NCBI GenBank assembly: GCA_018262975.1
Contig: JADFDG010000002.1
Span: 157,523 to 221,522, forward strand
Length of the DNA: 64,000 nt
Source of the DNA: Gammaproteobacteria bacterium
GTDB lineage: Bacteria; Pseudomonadota; Gammaproteobacteria; Pseudomonadales; JADFDG01
Direction of reading: 5' to 3'
Made by a program: the position numbers and the translations under genes. The notes below the pieces were generated by a model that saw only the letters and a list, made by a program, of their open reading frames with translations, was not told the DNA's origin and made no database searches. Within the stretch, counting starts at the first letter, position 1. Every line of letters begins with the position of its first letter. Below, one piece after another: positions 1 through 11,060 of this stretch.

Positions 1-1
1 G

Positions 2-2050
<2,049 letters not shown>

Positions 2051-2066
2051 GGCGCAACCTGCGTAA

Positions 2067-2093
2067 ACTCCCCCGGATGCACCCCGGGGGAGT
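2067..2093 (+). promoter_or_regulatory. GC-rich hairpin covering a ribosome-binding site
   Basis: ACTCCCCCGG and CCGGGGGAGT are perfect 10-bp inverted arms around a 7-nt loop. The hairpin begins 17 bases after the maeB stop. No T-tract follows, so it is not a standard intrinsic terminator. The right arm contains GGGGAG six bases before the GTG start at 2099, so the fold would hide the likely Shine-Dalgarno sequence of the next gene. It may also protect the 3' end of the maeB mRNA. Its function is inferred. Confidence 0.5.
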
Positions 2094-2098
2094 CTGGC

Positions 2099-3271
2099 GT
2101 GGCGAGCGGCAAGGGCAGGCCCGATAACAAGAAGACATTCCTGCACGACCACGGCTACGGGCCGGCGCGTCTCGCCGCCGTGACGGCGCGCATCGACTGG
2201 TCACGCCCGGATGCCTTCGGTCGCGCCCGCGAGGCACTGGCCCTGTATGCCGCCACCGTCGCCGAACTGGTGCGCGAGGCCGCCCGCGGCCGCCGGCGCC
2301 AGCCGGGTACCTTCCTCAATGAACTCGTTGAAAGCGACGACCCGGCGGAGTTGCCCCTGCTGTGGCTGGCGCTTCGCCATGCGGAACACCAGGACGCCAA
2401 GGCTTGGGCGGGACTCACACCGGCGACCCGCGCCCGCCTGGAGGGTGCCGCGCTGCCTTCCCACTGGCGCCTGCTGCGCGACGGCATGCTGCCGGCTCCG
2501 CGGCTGCCCGATATCGCCGACGTCGACAGCGATACGCTGGTCGCGGTGTATTGTCGCCAGGCCTGTGACGCGCCCGGCGATCCTGGCATGGCCACGACCC
2601 TGCGCCTGCTGAAATTCGCCGGCCAGCTCCACGAGTCGAGGCACGAAACCCGCGCCGCTCTGTTGCGCCACCTGCGCGCCATCCGCAAGGCCCTGGACGA
2701 TGCACCCGCGCCGCTCGACCACGCCGCGTTCCGCACGCTGCCGGCCGCCGTGCGCCGCGAGTTGTTGTTCACGCCTGGTCTCGTGCACGCTTTCCTCGAC
2801 GCACAAGCCCAGGCCGGCGCGCGGCCGCCCTCGCCGGATTTCGACCCGCTTTACCTCGACCGCGCGCTCGACAACCTGGCCGGCGGCACCCTCGACCATG
2901 TCGACGTGGACACGCTGTTCGTCGGCGCCGCCGCCACGCCGGCCTTCCGCGCGAAAATCGTGTCCGCCCTGGCCAACGGCAGTGGCACGCTCGAATGCGC
3001 CGACGACGTACGCGAACGATTGATCGCCGGCGCGGAACTGCCCGAGTTGTGCCTGGTGGCCTGTGCCGCCGGCCGCACCGCCGGCGATTTCCGACGCGCG
3101 CTGTCGTCACTGGCCGTACTGCCGGAAGGCCGTGTGTTGCGCGAAGCCCTGCTGCGCTTCGCGCTGATTGCCTGGCAGCAGGCGCAACCGTCGGACATCC
3201 CCGCGGTGTTCGCCGACAATGCCGATTTCCGCGCGCGCTACGCCGCGGCCAGCCCGGAATCCCCCGCATGA
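2099..3271 (+). CDS. hypothetical protein, 390 aa
   Basis: No family recognised. It starts at GTG with GGGGAG at a suitable distance. The N-terminus is basic (ASGKGRPDNKK) and there is no signal peptide or membrane span. The rest is Ala/Leu/Arg-rich and probably all-helical, with many short LxxAL and AALLRHLRAIRKAL-type segments, so it may be a helical-repeat cytoplasmic protein. Its stop overlaps the start of the next gene by four bases (ATGA), so the two are probably translated together. Codon use matches the neighbours. It could be a lineage-restricted accessory protein; nothing in the sequence gives a reaction. Confidence 0.7.
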   Translation: MASGKGRPDNKKTFLHDHGYGPARLAAVTARIDWSRPDAFGRAREALALYAATVAELVREAARGRRRQPGTFLNELVESDDPAELPLLWLALRHAEHQDAKAWAGLTPATRARLEGAALPSHWRLLRDGMLPAPRLPDIADVDSDTLVAVYCRQACDAPGDPGMATTLRLLKFAGQLHESRHETRAALLRHLRAIRKALDDAPAPLDHAAFRTLPAAVRRELLFTPGLVHAFLDAQAQAGARPPSPDFDPLYLDRALDNLAGGTLDHVDVDTLFVGAAATPAFRAKIVSALANGSGTLECADDVRERLIAGAELPELCLVACAAGRTAGDFRRALSSLAVLPEGRVLREALLRFALIAWQQAQPSDIPAVFADNADFRARYAAASPESPA

Positions 3272-3903
3272 ACGCGACCCACCGCCTGCCGCTTGCCCTG
3301 CTCGGCGTCTACACCGTGGTCTGGATCCTGTGCGCCATCCAGCCGCTCTATCCATCCGACTGGCTGCTGGAGAACGTGCTGGTGGCGCTGTTCGTCCCGC
3401 TGATCATCTGGCACTACCGCAAGGCGCGCGCCAGCGACTTCGCCTACGTCGCGCTGTTCACGTTCATGTGCATGCACACGCTGGGCTCGCATTACACCTA
3501 CGCCGAGGTGCCCTACGACCAATGGTGGCAGTCACTGACCGGCAGCACGTTCAACTCGCTGCTCGGCTGGGAACGCAACCACTACGACCGCCTGGTGCAT
3601 TTCAGTTACGGCCTGCTCACCACGCCGGTCTGGGTGGAGATCCTGCAGCGCGGCCTGCCGGGATTGCGCGGCTTCTGGCGCTGGCTCATCCCGTTCACCT
3701 TCATCATGTCGCATTCGATGCTGTATGAACTCATCGAGTGGCTGGCAGCGGTGCAGTTCGGCGGCGAACTGGGTCAGGCCTACCTGGGCACGCAGGGGGA
3801 CATCTGGGATGCGCACTGGGACATGCTGCTGGCCACGCTCGGCAGCGCGGTGACGCTGGTTTACATGGCTCGCAGCGGGCGACTGGAGGCCGGGCGCGCG
3901 TAG
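3268..3903 (+). CDS. YjdF-like inner-membrane protein (DUF2238)
   Basis: A 211-residue polytopic membrane protein. The start ATG overlaps the upstream TGA. Hydrophobic segments lie near residues 8-22, 30-48, 55-72, 125-150 and 180-203. Conserved-looking polar motifs sit between them: GSHYTYAEVPYDQW, ERNHYDRLVHFSYGLL, SMLYELIEWLAA and GTQGDIWDAHWDM. This His/Asp/Glu-rich pattern matches the DUF2238/YjdF family. The molecular role of that family is unknown. The acidic and histidine residues at the membrane face suggest metal or proton handling, which is inference. Translational coupling to the unknown gene upstream suggests a shared role. Confidence 0.85.
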   Translation: MNATHRLPLALLGVYTVVWILCAIQPLYPSDWLLENVLVALFVPLIIWHYRKARASDFAYVALFTFMCMHTLGSHYTYAEVPYDQWWQSLTGSTFNSLLGWERNHYDRLVHFSYGLLTTPVWVEILQRGLPGLRGFWRWLIPFTFIMSHSMLYELIEWLAAVQFGGELGQAYLGTQGDIWDAHWDMLLATLGSAVTLVYMARSGRLEAGRA

Positions 3904-3925
3904 ATCCGCGCGCCCGGCCGTCTGC

Positions 3926-4339
3926 TCAGCCGCCGATCGAGCGGAAACTCAGCAGGTACTGGTAAACGTCCTTGCCGCGCGCCCGCGCAGTGGCCTCGTC
4001 AAAGCCGGCGCCGAAGAAATCCACGAAGCCGTCCTGCGGCTCCCCGCGCTTCACGCGACGGAAACCCATCGACCAGTCGCCGAAGGCACGCTCGTCGATG
4101 TTCGACTCGTCGAGCACCATCACGCGGTTGTGACGGTCATCGCGATTGATGCGGGCGAAGGCGGCGCGCACCTTGTCTTCCGGACCTTCCAGCACCTGCA
4201 GGAAATCGCCGTCGCGATAGACCAGGATGCCGGAGATGTCGTCGCGGGTATTGTTGGTGCGGCTTTTGTCCAGCAGGGCGTCAAGTTCCGGCTGGCTGAA
4301 CGGGCGGGTGGCGGAACTGAGGTACACGAGGCTCAACAT
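3926..4339 (-). CDS. BLUF-domain blue-light sensor, stand-alone
   Basis: A short BLUF photoreceptor that would bind FAD in the cytoplasm. Every landmark residue of the fold is present and correctly spaced: Tyr6 (LVYLSSA), Asn30 (TNNTRDDISG), Gln48 (GDFLQVLEG), Trp89 and Met91 (GDWSMGF). The Y-N-Q-W-M spacings of 24, 18, 41 and 2 equal those of the well-studied AppA domain. The 137-residue protein has no attached EAL, GGDEF or cyclase domain, so its output must come from a partner protein. It is a single minus-strand gene convergent with the yjdF-like gene, and no obvious partner lies next to it. Confidence 0.93.
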   Translation of the reverse strand: MLSLVYLSSATRPFSQPELDALLDKSRTNNTRDDISGILVYRDGDFLQVLEGPEDKVRAAFARINRDDRHNRVMVLDESNIDERAFGDWSMGFRRVKRGEPQDGFVDFFGAGFDEATARARGKDVYQYLLSFRSIGG

Positions 4340-4456
4340 CGCTGATGCTCCGATGCGTGGTGAGAGAGCGTGGAGTGTCAGCGAACGTCAGGAACTCGGC
4401 ATCGGTACATTCCGCAGCGTAACCACAGGCACCGCAGGGAAATTGGCGCGCCCCGT

Positions 4457-4723
4457 TCAGGGCGAAGGGCGCGTCGCGCGCTCCAGTTCGCCGATCAGGC
4501 GCATGGCTTCGCCGGCATCAGCGCCGCACAGATCGGCGGCCGGTTGCAGCGACGCACAGAACAGCGGCCGCTCCGGCCGGCCAAAAATCGCGCAGCGGTT
4601 ATCCGCGGTCAGTTGCACGCAGCGCACCCCCGCGGGCTTGCCATGCGGCATGCCGGGAATCGGCGAGGTGATCGACGGCGCGATGCAGCAGGCCCCGCAG
4701 CCCGGGCGGCAGGCCAGGCTCAT
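4457..4723 (-). CDS. YkgJ-type cysteine-cluster protein
   Basis: A small 88-residue protein with eight cysteines. The N-terminal CRPGCGACC (Cys5, 9, 12, 13) is followed by Cys35, Cys44, Cys56 and Cys66, in segments such as GVRCVQLTADNRCAIF and RPLFCASLQP. This is the pattern of the YkgJ/UPF0153 family of putative zinc- or iron-chelating proteins. The ATG at 4723 is the only start directly before the first cysteine motif; the frame stays open upstream but that part looks non-coding. The family's physiological role is not established. It stands alone between the BLUF gene and a divergent lipoprotein gene. Confidence 0.85.
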   Translation of the reverse strand: MSLACRPGCGACCIAPSITSPIPGMPHGKPAGVRCVQLTADNRCAIFGRPERPLFCASLQPAADLCGADAGEAMRLIGELERATRPSP

Positions 4724-4789
4724 TTCCGGTAACCTGCGCGGCGGCACGCACCGCGCGCGCCATTCGCCCGCTGCCTCCGGAGACCCGCC

Positions 4790-5185
4790 ATGCACCGCCC
4801 CTTGCTCACCGCTGCCATCCTCTCTGCCGCCACCCTGCTGGCGGGGTGCAACATGATGGGCCTCGGCGGCACGACCGCAAGCGCCAATGGCGGCGCCCAG
4901 CCGAGCGTGGCGGCCCAGACCAGCATCATCGCCCTGCAGACCTGGCTGATGATCGAGCAGCAGAAGGCCACCGCCGCCGGCAACACCAGCCGCGCCAGCC
5001 TCGCCGGCAGCCTGATCGGCAACCTCACCGCGCTGCGCACCGAGCCCAACTGCGCCACCCGCCTGCGCCTGGCCACCACCGTTTCCACCGGCCTGCAGGC
5101 CCAGTTCCCCAACTACCAGTCGCACCTGGCCGCCGGCACCAACCTGGTCAACGTGCTGGCCACCGGCTTCCCCGGCTGCATGTAA
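4790..5185 (+). CDS. small lipoprotein, hypothetical
   Basis: A 131-residue exported lipoprotein. The signal peptide (MHRPLLTAAILSAATLLAGC) ends in the lipobox LLAGC, so Cys20 should be acylated. The residue after the Cys is Asn rather than Asp, which favours outer-membrane sorting. The mature part is Ala/Thr/Asn-rich, with a glycine-rich start and a helical central region (SIIALQTWLMIEQQKATAAGN). It also has one internal cysteine (EPNCATRL) and a C-terminal one (FPGCM), which may form a disulfide. No family is recognised. It precedes the SahR-like operator and is probably a separate transcription unit. Confidence 0.8.
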   Translation: MHRPLLTAAILSAATLLAGCNMMGLGGTTASANGGAQPSVAAQTSIIALQTWLMIEQQKATAAGNTSRASLAGSLIGNLTALRTEPNCATRLRLATTVSTGLQAQFPNYQSHLAAGTNLVNVLATGFPGCM

Positions 5186-5210
5186 CCCCCCCTTCTTCGG
5201 ACGCCTGCAT

Positions 5211-5238
5211 CGAACTCATTCAATATTGAAATAGTTCG
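5211..5238. promoter_or_regulatory. 28-bp palindromic operator, probable SahR site
   Basis: Outer arms CGAACT and AGTTCG flank a perfect 12-bp palindrome, TTCAATATTGAA (5219-5230). Only the two base pairs between arm and core fail to match, so 24 of 28 bases are symmetric. It is AT-rich within GC-rich DNA and lies 26 bases before the start of an ArsR-type regulator gene. TTGAAA at 5226-5231 could serve as a -35 box, with TAGACT at 5249-5254 as -10 (17-bp spacer). A bound dimer would then block the promoter. That is inference from position. Confidence 0.75.
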
Positions 5239-5263
5239 ATATGGGCCATAGACTCCCCCGTCC

Positions 5264-6256
5264 ATGGCCCTCTCACCCGCTCCCCTCCCCGCCCCCGAGG
5301 ACGCCTTCGCCGGCCTCGCCCAGCTGCTCAAAGGCGGCGGCGATCCCCTGCGCCTGGCGATCCTGCGCGCGCTCGGCCTGGGCTCGTTCGGGGTGCTGGA
5401 ACTGTGCGAGGCCTTCGGCCTCAAGCAGCCGGCGATGAGCCACCACCTCAAGGTGTTGGCGCAGGCCGGGCTGGTCACCGCCCGCCGCGAGGGCAACGCC
5501 ATCTTCTACCGCCGCGCCCTGCCGCAGTCGCAGGATCCGGCCGCCCTCGTGCAGGACGCCCTGTTCTCCGCCATCGACGCGATGCCGCTGGCAGACGAAG
5601 TAAGCGCCAACATCGAGCGTATCCGCGGCGAGCGCGCGGAGGCCTGCCGCGCCTTCTTCGCCCGCCACGCCGGTGACTTCCGTGAACGCCAGGACCTGAT
5701 CGCCGAGTACCGCCAGTACGCCGACGGTGCCCGCGACCTGCTGCTGGCCGCCCAGCTGCCCGCCACCGCCGAGGTGCTGGAAGTGGGCCCGGGCGCCGGC
5801 GAGTTCCTTGCCGAACTGGCACCGCGCTGTGCCCGCGTGTGGGCCTTCGACATCAGCGAAGGCCTGCTCGAGCGCGCCGGGGCCCGCGTGCAGGCTGACG
5901 GCTACACCAACGTCACCCTGGTGGCCGGCGACACCCGTGCCGCCCTGGCCCGCGGCCTCGCCGTGGACGCCGTGGTGTTCAACATGGTGCTGCACCACGT
6001 GCCCTCGCCGGGCGACCTGTTCCGTGATGCCGCCGCGCTGCTGAAACCCGGCGGCGCCATGCTGGTCACCGACCTGTCCCGCCACGAGCAGGACTGGGTG
6101 CGCGAACACTGCGGCGACCTCTGGCAAGGCTTCGAGGACGCCGAGCTCGACCGCTGGGCACGCGCCGCCGGGCTGGTGCCGGCCAACAGTTCCTACCTGG
6201 GCCTGCGCAACGGCTTCCAGGTGCTCTTCCGCAGCTTCACCCGACCACTCGACTGA
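5264..6256 (+). CDS. sahR: ArsR-family regulator fused to SAM-type methyltransferase domain (SahR-like)
   Basis: A 330-residue fusion. Residues about 15-90 form an ArsR winged helix ([20 protein letters not shown], then [18 protein letters not shown]) with no arsenic-type cysteine pair. Residues about 150-320 form a class I methyltransferase fold: motif I is [15 protein letters not shown], followed by [16 protein letters not shown]. It lies directly upstream of metK, ahcY and metF and behind a palindrome. This matches SahR, the described proteobacterial repressor of the S-adenosylhomocysteine cycle, where the methyltransferase-like domain could sense SAH or SAM. There is no Shine-Dalgarno before the ATG, and the predicted promoter sits so close that the mRNA may be leaderless. 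Enzymatic activity is possible but unproven. Confidence 0.85.
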   Translation: MALSPAPLPAPEDAFAGLAQLLKGGGDPLRLAILRALGLGSFGVLELCEAFGLKQPAMSHHLKVLAQAGLVTARREGNAIFYRRALPQSQDPAALVQDALFSAIDAMPLADEVSANIERIRGERAEACRAFFARHAGDFRERQDLIAEYRQYADGARDLLLAAQLPATAEVLEVGPGAGEFLAELAPRCARVWAFDISEGLLERAGARVQADGYTNVTLVAGDTRAALARGLAVDAVVFNMVLHHVPSPGDLFRDAAALLKPGGAMLVTDLSRHEQDWVREHCGDLWQGFEDAELDRWARAAGLVPANSSYLGLRNGFQVLFRSFTRPLD

Positions 6257-6291
6257 CCACCGACCAGACACCGACGACACAGGACACCGCC

Positions 6292-7521
6292 ATGAGCGAA
6301 TACAGCGTCTTCACCTCCGAGTCCGTATCCGAAGGCCACCCGGACAAGATGGCCGACCAGATCTCCGACGCCATCCTCGACGCGATCCTCGCGCAGGACA
6401 AATACGCGCGCGTCGCCTGCGAGACGCTGGTGAAGACCGGCGTCGCCATCGTCGCCGGCGAGATCACCACCACCGCGCACATCGATTACGAGGGCATCAT
6501 CCGCCGCGTGATCAACGGCATCGGCTACAACTCGTCGAACGTCTACTTCGACGGCCACACCTGCGGCGTGCTCAACCTGATCGGCGCGCAGAGCCCGGAC
6601 ATCAACCAGGGCGTCGACCGTGCCAAGCCGGAAGACCAGGGCGCCGGCGACCAGGGCCTGATGTTCGGCTACGCCACCAATGAAACCGACGCGCTGATGC
6701 CGGCACCGATCCAGTACTCGCACCGCCTGGTCGAGCGCCAGGCGCAGGTGCGCAAGTCCGGCGAACTGCCGTGGCTGCGCCCGGACGCCAAGTCGCAGGT
6801 CACCTTCCGCTACGCCAACGGCAAGCCGGTGGCCGCCGATGCCATCGTGCTGTCCACGCAGCACGCCGGCGACGTCTCCGACAAGACCATCCACGAAGGC
6901 GTGATGGACGTGATCATCAAGCAGGTGATCCCGGCCGAATGGATCCACAAGGACACCAAGATCCACATCAACCCGACCGGCCGCTTCGAGATCGGCGGCC
7001 CGATGGGCGACTGCGGCCTCACCGGCCGCAAGATCATCGTCGACTCCTACGGCGGCATGGCCCGCCACGGCGGCGGCGCGTTCTCCGGCAAGGATCCGTC
7101 CAAGGTTGACCGCTCGGCCGCCTACGCCGGCCGCTACGTCGCCAAGAACGTCGTTGCCGCCGGCCTCGCCGACCGCTGCGAGATCCAGGTGAGCTACGCG
7201 ATCGGCGTCGCCGAACCGACGTCCATCTCCGTCAACACCTTCGGTACCGGCAAGATCACCGACGCCCGCCTGGTGGAAATCATCCGCAAGGTGTTCGAGC
7301 TCCGCCCGTACGGCCTGATCAAGCAGCTCGACCTGCTGCACCCGGTCTACGAGCCGACGGCGTCCTACGGCCACTTCGGCCGCACGCCGTACGAGCGGGA
7401 ATACAACTACGAGGTGTTCGAGGGCGGCCGCAAGGTCACCAAGACCCACAAGGCCACAGCCTTCACCTGGGAACGCACCGACAAGGTCGAGGCGCTGCGC
7501 GCCGAAGCCGGCCTGAAATAA
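6292..7521 (+). CDS. metK: S-adenosylmethionine synthetase
   Basis: Makes S-adenosylmethionine from methionine and ATP in the cytoplasm. The 409-residue protein begins with the family signature [35 protein letters not shown] near residue 115 and [19 protein letters not shown] near residue 265 are the ATP- and methionine-site motifs. It is slightly longer than the enterobacterial enzyme because of a C-terminal extension after [14 protein letters not shown]. It starts 35 bases after the SahR-like gene and is followed 34 bases later by ahcY, so one mRNA is likely. That would put SAM synthesis under the same operator as SAH removal. Confidence 0.98.
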   Translation: MSEYSVFTSESVSEGHPDKMADQISDAILDAILAQDKYARVACETLVKTGVAIVAGEITTTAHIDYEGIIRRVINGIGYNSSNVYFDGHTCGVLNLIGAQSPDINQGVDRAKPEDQGAGDQGLMFGYATNETDALMPAPIQYSHRLVERQAQVRKSGELPWLRPDAKSQVTFRYANGKPVAADAIVLSTQHAGDVSDKTIHEGVMDVIIKQVIPAEWIHKDTKIHINPTGRFEIGGPMGDCGLTGRKIIVDSYGGMARHGGGAFSGKDPSKVDRSAAYAGRYVAKNVVAAGLADRCEIQVSYAIGVAEPTSISVNTFGTGKITDARLVEIIRKVFELRPYGLIKQLDLLHPVYEPTASYGHFGRTPYEREYNYEVFEGGRKVTKTHKATAFTWERTDKVEALRAEAGLK

Positions 7522-7555
7522 TCGCCACCGAAAAAATACACAGGAATCCGGACAC

Positions 7556-8953
7556 ATGAACGCGAAAGTTGACTACAAGGTCGCCGACATCACCCTGGCC
7601 GACTACGGCCGCCAGGAAATCATCCTCGCCGAGCGCGAAATGCCGGCGCTGATGAACCTGCGCAAGAAGTACGCGGCGCAGCAACCGCTCAAGGGCGCGA
7701 AGATCATCGGCTGCATCCACATGACCGTGCAGACCGCCGTGCTGATCGAGACGCTGCAGGCGCTGGGCGCCGAGGTTCGCTGGAGCTCGTGCAACATCTT
7801 CTCCACGCAGGACCATGCCGCCGCCGCCATCGCCGCGCGCGGCACGCCGGTGTTCGCCTGGAAGGGCGAGACGGAGGAGGAATACTGGTGGTGCGTCGAG
7901 CAGACCATCCTCAGCGGCGGCCAGCCGTGGGATGCCAACATGATCCTCGATGACGGCGGCGACCTCACCGGCATGATCCACGAGAAATACCCGCAGATGC
8001 TGGCGAAGATCCACGGCATCACCGAGGAGACCACCACCGGTGTGAAGCGCCTGTACGAGATGCTCGAGAAGGGCGAGCTCAAGGTGCCTGCCATCAACGT
8101 CAACGACTCGGTCACCAAGTCGAAGAACGACAACAAGTACGGCTGCCGCCACTCGCTGAACGACGCCATCAAGCGCGGCACCGACATGCTGCTGGCCGGC
8201 CGCAAGGCGCTGGTCATCGGCTACGGCGACGTGGGCAAGGGCTCCGCGCAGTCGCTGCGCCAGGAAGGCATGATCGTGCGCGTCACCGAGATCGACCCGA
8301 TCTGCGCGATGCAGGCCTGCATGGACGGCTATGAAGTGGTGTCGCCGTACATCAACGGCGAGAACACCGGCAAGCCGGACTGCATCGACACCCGCCTGCT
8401 GGCCGACACCGACCTGATCTGCACCACTACCGGTAACCACCACGTGTGCGACCGCCACATGCTGCGCGCGCTGAAGAAGGGCGCCGTGGTGTGCAACATC
8501 GGCCACTTCGACACCGAGATCGACACCGCCTTCCTGCGCGAGCACTTCGCGTGGCACGAGGTGAAGCCGCAGGTGCACAAGGTGTTCCGCGACACGCCGG
8601 CCGGCAAGCCGGTGAACCACGAGTCCGACGACTACCTGATCCTGCTGTCCGAAGGCCGCCTCGTGAACCTCGGCAACGCCACCGGCCACCCGTCTCGCAT
8701 CATGGACGGCTCCTTCGCCAACCAGGTGCTGGCGCAGATGTTCCTGTTCGACCAGAAGTTCGCCGACCACAGCGACGCCGTGAAGTCGAAGCTGCTCAAG
8801 GTGGAAGTCCTGCCGAAGAAGCTCGACGAGGAAGTGGCGCTGGAGATGGTGAAGGGCTTCGGCGGCGTGGTGACCAAACTGACGCAGCAACAGGCCGACT
8901 ACATCAAGGTGTCGGTCGATGGCCCGTTCAAGCCGGAACACTACAAGTACTGA
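7556..8953 (+). CDS. ahcY: adenosylhomocysteinase (SAH hydrolase)
   Basis: Cleaves S-adenosylhomocysteine, the product of methyl transfers, to adenosine and homocysteine using bound NAD. The 465-residue protein shows the family hallmarks: [16 protein letters not shown] (substrate site), [18 protein letters not shown], the NAD-binding [15 protein letters not shown] near residue 220, and the C-terminal KPEHYKY tail that reaches the neighbouring subunit's cofactor. AGGAAT at 7541-7546 before the ATG is a fair ribosome-binding site. Gammaproteobacteria with ahcY usually lack the Pfs/LuxS route for SAH; that route was not seen here, but the window is small. Confidence 0.98.
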   Translation: MNAKVDYKVADITLADYGRQEIILAEREMPALMNLRKKYAAQQPLKGAKIIGCIHMTVQTAVLIETLQALGAEVRWSSCNIFSTQDHAAAAIAARGTPVFAWKGETEEEYWWCVEQTILSGGQPWDANMILDDGGDLTGMIHEKYPQMLAKIHGITEETTTGVKRLYEMLEKGELKVPAINVNDSVTKSKNDNKYGCRHSLNDAIKRGTDMLLAGRKALVIGYGDVGKGSAQSLRQEGMIVRVTEIDPICAMQACMDGYEVVSPYINGENTGKPDCIDTRLLADTDLICTTTGNHHVCDRHMLRALKKGAVVCNIGHFDTEIDTAFLREHFAWHEVKPQVHKVFRDTPAGKPVNHESDDYLILLSEGRLVNLGNATGHPSRIMDGSFANQVLAQMFLFDQKFADHSDAVKSKLLKVEVLPKKLDEEVALEMVKGFGGVVTKLTQQQADYIKVSVDGPFKPEHYKY

Positions 8954-8957
8954 TGCC

Positions 8958-9839
8958 ATGAGCCAACACGACGATCACGATGACATCGAGGAAGTCGACG
9001 TCAACATCAGCTTCGAGTTCTTCCCGCCGAAGACCGAGGCCGGCTTCACCAAGCTCGCGGAGGTGCGCGACCGCCTGGCCGCGCAGGCGCCGGATTTCTT
9101 CTCGGTGACCTACGGCGCCGGCGGCTCCACCCGCGAGCGCACGTTCCAGGCGGTGAAGATGGTGCGCGAGAGCGGCATCGACACTGCGCCGCACCTCTCG
9201 TGCATCGGCAGCGACAAGGCCGAGATCCGCGACATCCTCGCCGGCTACAAGGCCGACGGCGTGTCGCGCATCGTCGCCCTGCGCGGCGACCTGCCGAGCG
9301 GCATGGGCCCGGGCGGTGCAGGCGAATTTCCGTTCGCCCGCGACCTGGTCGAGTTCATCCGCAAGGAGCACGGCGATCACTTCCACATCGAGGTGGCGGC
9401 CTACCCGGAAGTCCATCCGCAGGCGGCCAGCTTCGAGACGGATCTCGCCAACTTCCTGGCCAAGGTGAAGGCCGGCGCCAGCTCCGCGATCACCCAGTAC
9501 TTCTACAACCCGGACGCGTACTTCCATTTCATGGACCGCGTCATGGATGAAGGCGTGGAGATCCCGGTGGTGCCCGGCATCATGCCGATCACCAACGTGG
9601 CCAACCTGGTGCGCTTCTCCGAGGGCTGTGGCGCGGAAATCCCGCGCTGGCTGCGCAAGCAGCTGGAGGCCTACCAGCACGACGACGAATCGGTGCGCCT
9701 GTTCGGCATCGAGGTGGTGTCGGGGCTGTGCGAGACGATGCTGTCGGCTGGCGCGCCGGGCCTGCATTTCTACACCATGAACCAGGTAGAGCCGACGCTG
9801 GCGATCCTGCGCAACCTGGGCATGCCGGTGGTCGACTGA
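8958..9839 (+). CDS. metF: methylenetetrahydrofolate reductase
   Basis: Reduces 5,10-methylene-THF to 5-methyl-THF, the methyl donor for homocysteine remethylation, using FAD and NADH. The 293-residue protein is a single TIM barrel. It opens with an acidic His/Asp-rich leader (MSQHDDHDDIEEVDV), then ISFEFFPPKTEAGFTKL with the catalytic-site Glu, SVTYGAGGSTRERT, and the folate/FAD motif IVALRGDLPSGMG. The ATG at 8958 lies 4 bases after the ahcY stop; an earlier in-frame start would fall inside ahcY. It completes the operon: metF remethylates, metK activates and ahcY recycles. Confidence 0.97.
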   Translation: MSQHDDHDDIEEVDVNISFEFFPPKTEAGFTKLAEVRDRLAAQAPDFFSVTYGAGGSTRERTFQAVKMVRESGIDTAPHLSCIGSDKAEIRDILAGYKADGVSRIVALRGDLPSGMGPGGAGEFPFARDLVEFIRKEHGDHFHIEVAAYPEVHPQAASFETDLANFLAKVKAGASSAITQYFYNPDAYFHFMDRVMDEGVEIPVVPGIMPITNVANLVRFSEGCGAEIPRWLRKQLEAYQHDDESVRLFGIEVVSGLCETMLSAGAPGLHFYTMNQVEPTLAILRNLGMPVVD

Positions 9840-9878
9840 CCCCGGCCCGCGATACACGACGGAAAGGGAAATCTTGCC

Positions 9879-11048
9879 GTGGCCAGCGCGGAAGTACTCG
9901 AGCAGCAACTGATCGGCGACATCTACGATGCGGCGCTCAGACCTGCACTGTGGGCGCCGATCATCGATGCCATCGTCCGCCTGGTCGGTGCCGAGCAGGG
10001 CAACCTGCTGGCATACGACCAGCTCAACCCGGACTATTTCCTGTTTCATTCGTCCGGCACCAGGCCGGAAGCACTGCAGCTCTACCAGGAAGGCGGGTTC
10101 GCGCCGCTCGACAAGGAATTCACCTACCGATGGGCAGGCGAGCCGGGTCGCGTCGTCGCGAACCACGAGGCATTCGGAAGTATCGAGGCGTTCAAGCAGG
10201 AAGCCGGTCGCTTCTACAGCGAATTCATGGTGCACGCCGGGATCCTTTACCAGGCCGGCTCGATCCTGGAGAAGGAAGAGTTCCGCTGGGCGGTCATAGG
10301 CATGCATCGCAGCGAAGATGGCCAGCCCTTCGAGGGCGCGCCGCTCGAGCTGCTTTCCCGCCTGGTGCCGCACGTGCGCCGCTCGCTGCAGATCTACCGG
10401 CAGGTCGCACAATTGCAGCAGGCCAACACCCACCTGTACCGCATACTCGACGGCATCAGGGCCGCCGTGCTGCTGCTGGATGCGCATGGCCGCCTGCGTT
10501 ATGCGAACCGCGCGGCGGAGCACTTGCTGGCGGCCAACAGCTGCCTGCGCGTCACCGCACACCACCAGCTCGTGGCAACCGCTGCAGCAGACGACGCCTT
10601 GCTGCAGCAAGCACTCACGGATGCGCGCCTGGCCAGCAACCGCGACCGCCACGCCCGGCAGGGCGGAGCGATGCTGGCGCTGCCGCGCCGCGAGCAGCGC
10701 TCGCCGCTCATGCTGACGGTGGCGCCGCTTTCCGAGCTCGCCGGCTACCAGGAACTGGGCCGCGACGGCATCGTCACGGCGCTGTTCATCAGCGATCCGG
10801 AATCCGGGCGGCACCTGGCACGCGAGCACCTGCAGGACGCCTACCGCCTCAGCGAGCGCGAGATCGACATCTGCCAGGCATTCCTCGACATACCTTCGAC
10901 GAGCAGCGTCGCCGAGCGCTGCGGCATTGCCGACAGCACCCTGCGCACCTACCTGAAATCGATCTACGAGAAGACCGGCAGGCATTCGCAGGCTGAACTG
11001 ATGCGTCTGCTGATGGGACTCACCACGGACTTCACGCACATACGTTGA
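9879..11048 (+). CDS. LuxR-type transcriptional regulator with PAS-like sensor region
   Basis: A 389-residue regulator. The C-terminal 60 residues form a LuxR/GerE-type helix-turn-helix: YRLSEREIDICQAF, then SVAERCGIADSTLRTYLKSIYEKTG. Residues about 185-250 (LYRILDGIRAAVLLLDAHGRLRYANRAAEHLLAANSC, read as two adjoining pieces) resemble a PAS fold. The N-terminal 160 residues are an unrecognised, possibly GAF-like sensory region. There is no receiver domain and no autoinducer-binding signature. The GTG start follows GGAAAGGGA at 9861-9869. It stands 39 bases after metF and may be co-transcribed, but a methyl-cycle role is not evident. Ligand and targets are unknown. Confidence 0.85.
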   Translation: MASAEVLEQQLIGDIYDAALRPALWAPIIDAIVRLVGAEQGNLLAYDQLNPDYFLFHSSGTRPEALQLYQEGGFAPLDKEFTYRWAGEPGRVVANHEAFGSIEAFKQEAGRFYSEFMVHAGILYQAGSILEKEEFRWAVIGMHRSEDGQPFEGAPLELLSRLVPHVRRSLQIYRQVAQLQQANTHLYRILDGIRAAVLLLDAHGRLRYANRAAEHLLAANSCLRVTAHHQLVATAAADDALLQQALTDARLASNRDRHARQGGAMLALPRREQRSPLMLTVAPLSELAGYQELGRDGIVTALFISDPESGRHLAREHLQDAYRLSEREIDICQAFLDIPSTSSVAERCGIADSTLRTYLKSIYEKTGRHSQAELMRLLMGLTTDFTHIR

Positions 11049-11060
11049 GGCGTACGCGGG

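Noticed and set aside
4846-5229. Alternative frame over the small lipoprotein gene
   Set aside because: Composition is Arg/Gln/His-rich noise, while the chosen frame has a clear signal peptide and lipobox.
6257-7555. SAM or SAH riboswitch before metK or ahcY
   Set aside because: The gaps are only about 35 bases, too short for either aptamer; a protein regulator with an operator explains control.
7463-11039. Long minus-strand open frames opposite ahcY, metF and the LuxR-type gene
   Set aside because: Shadows of conserved coding sequence on the plus strand; no family resemblance.
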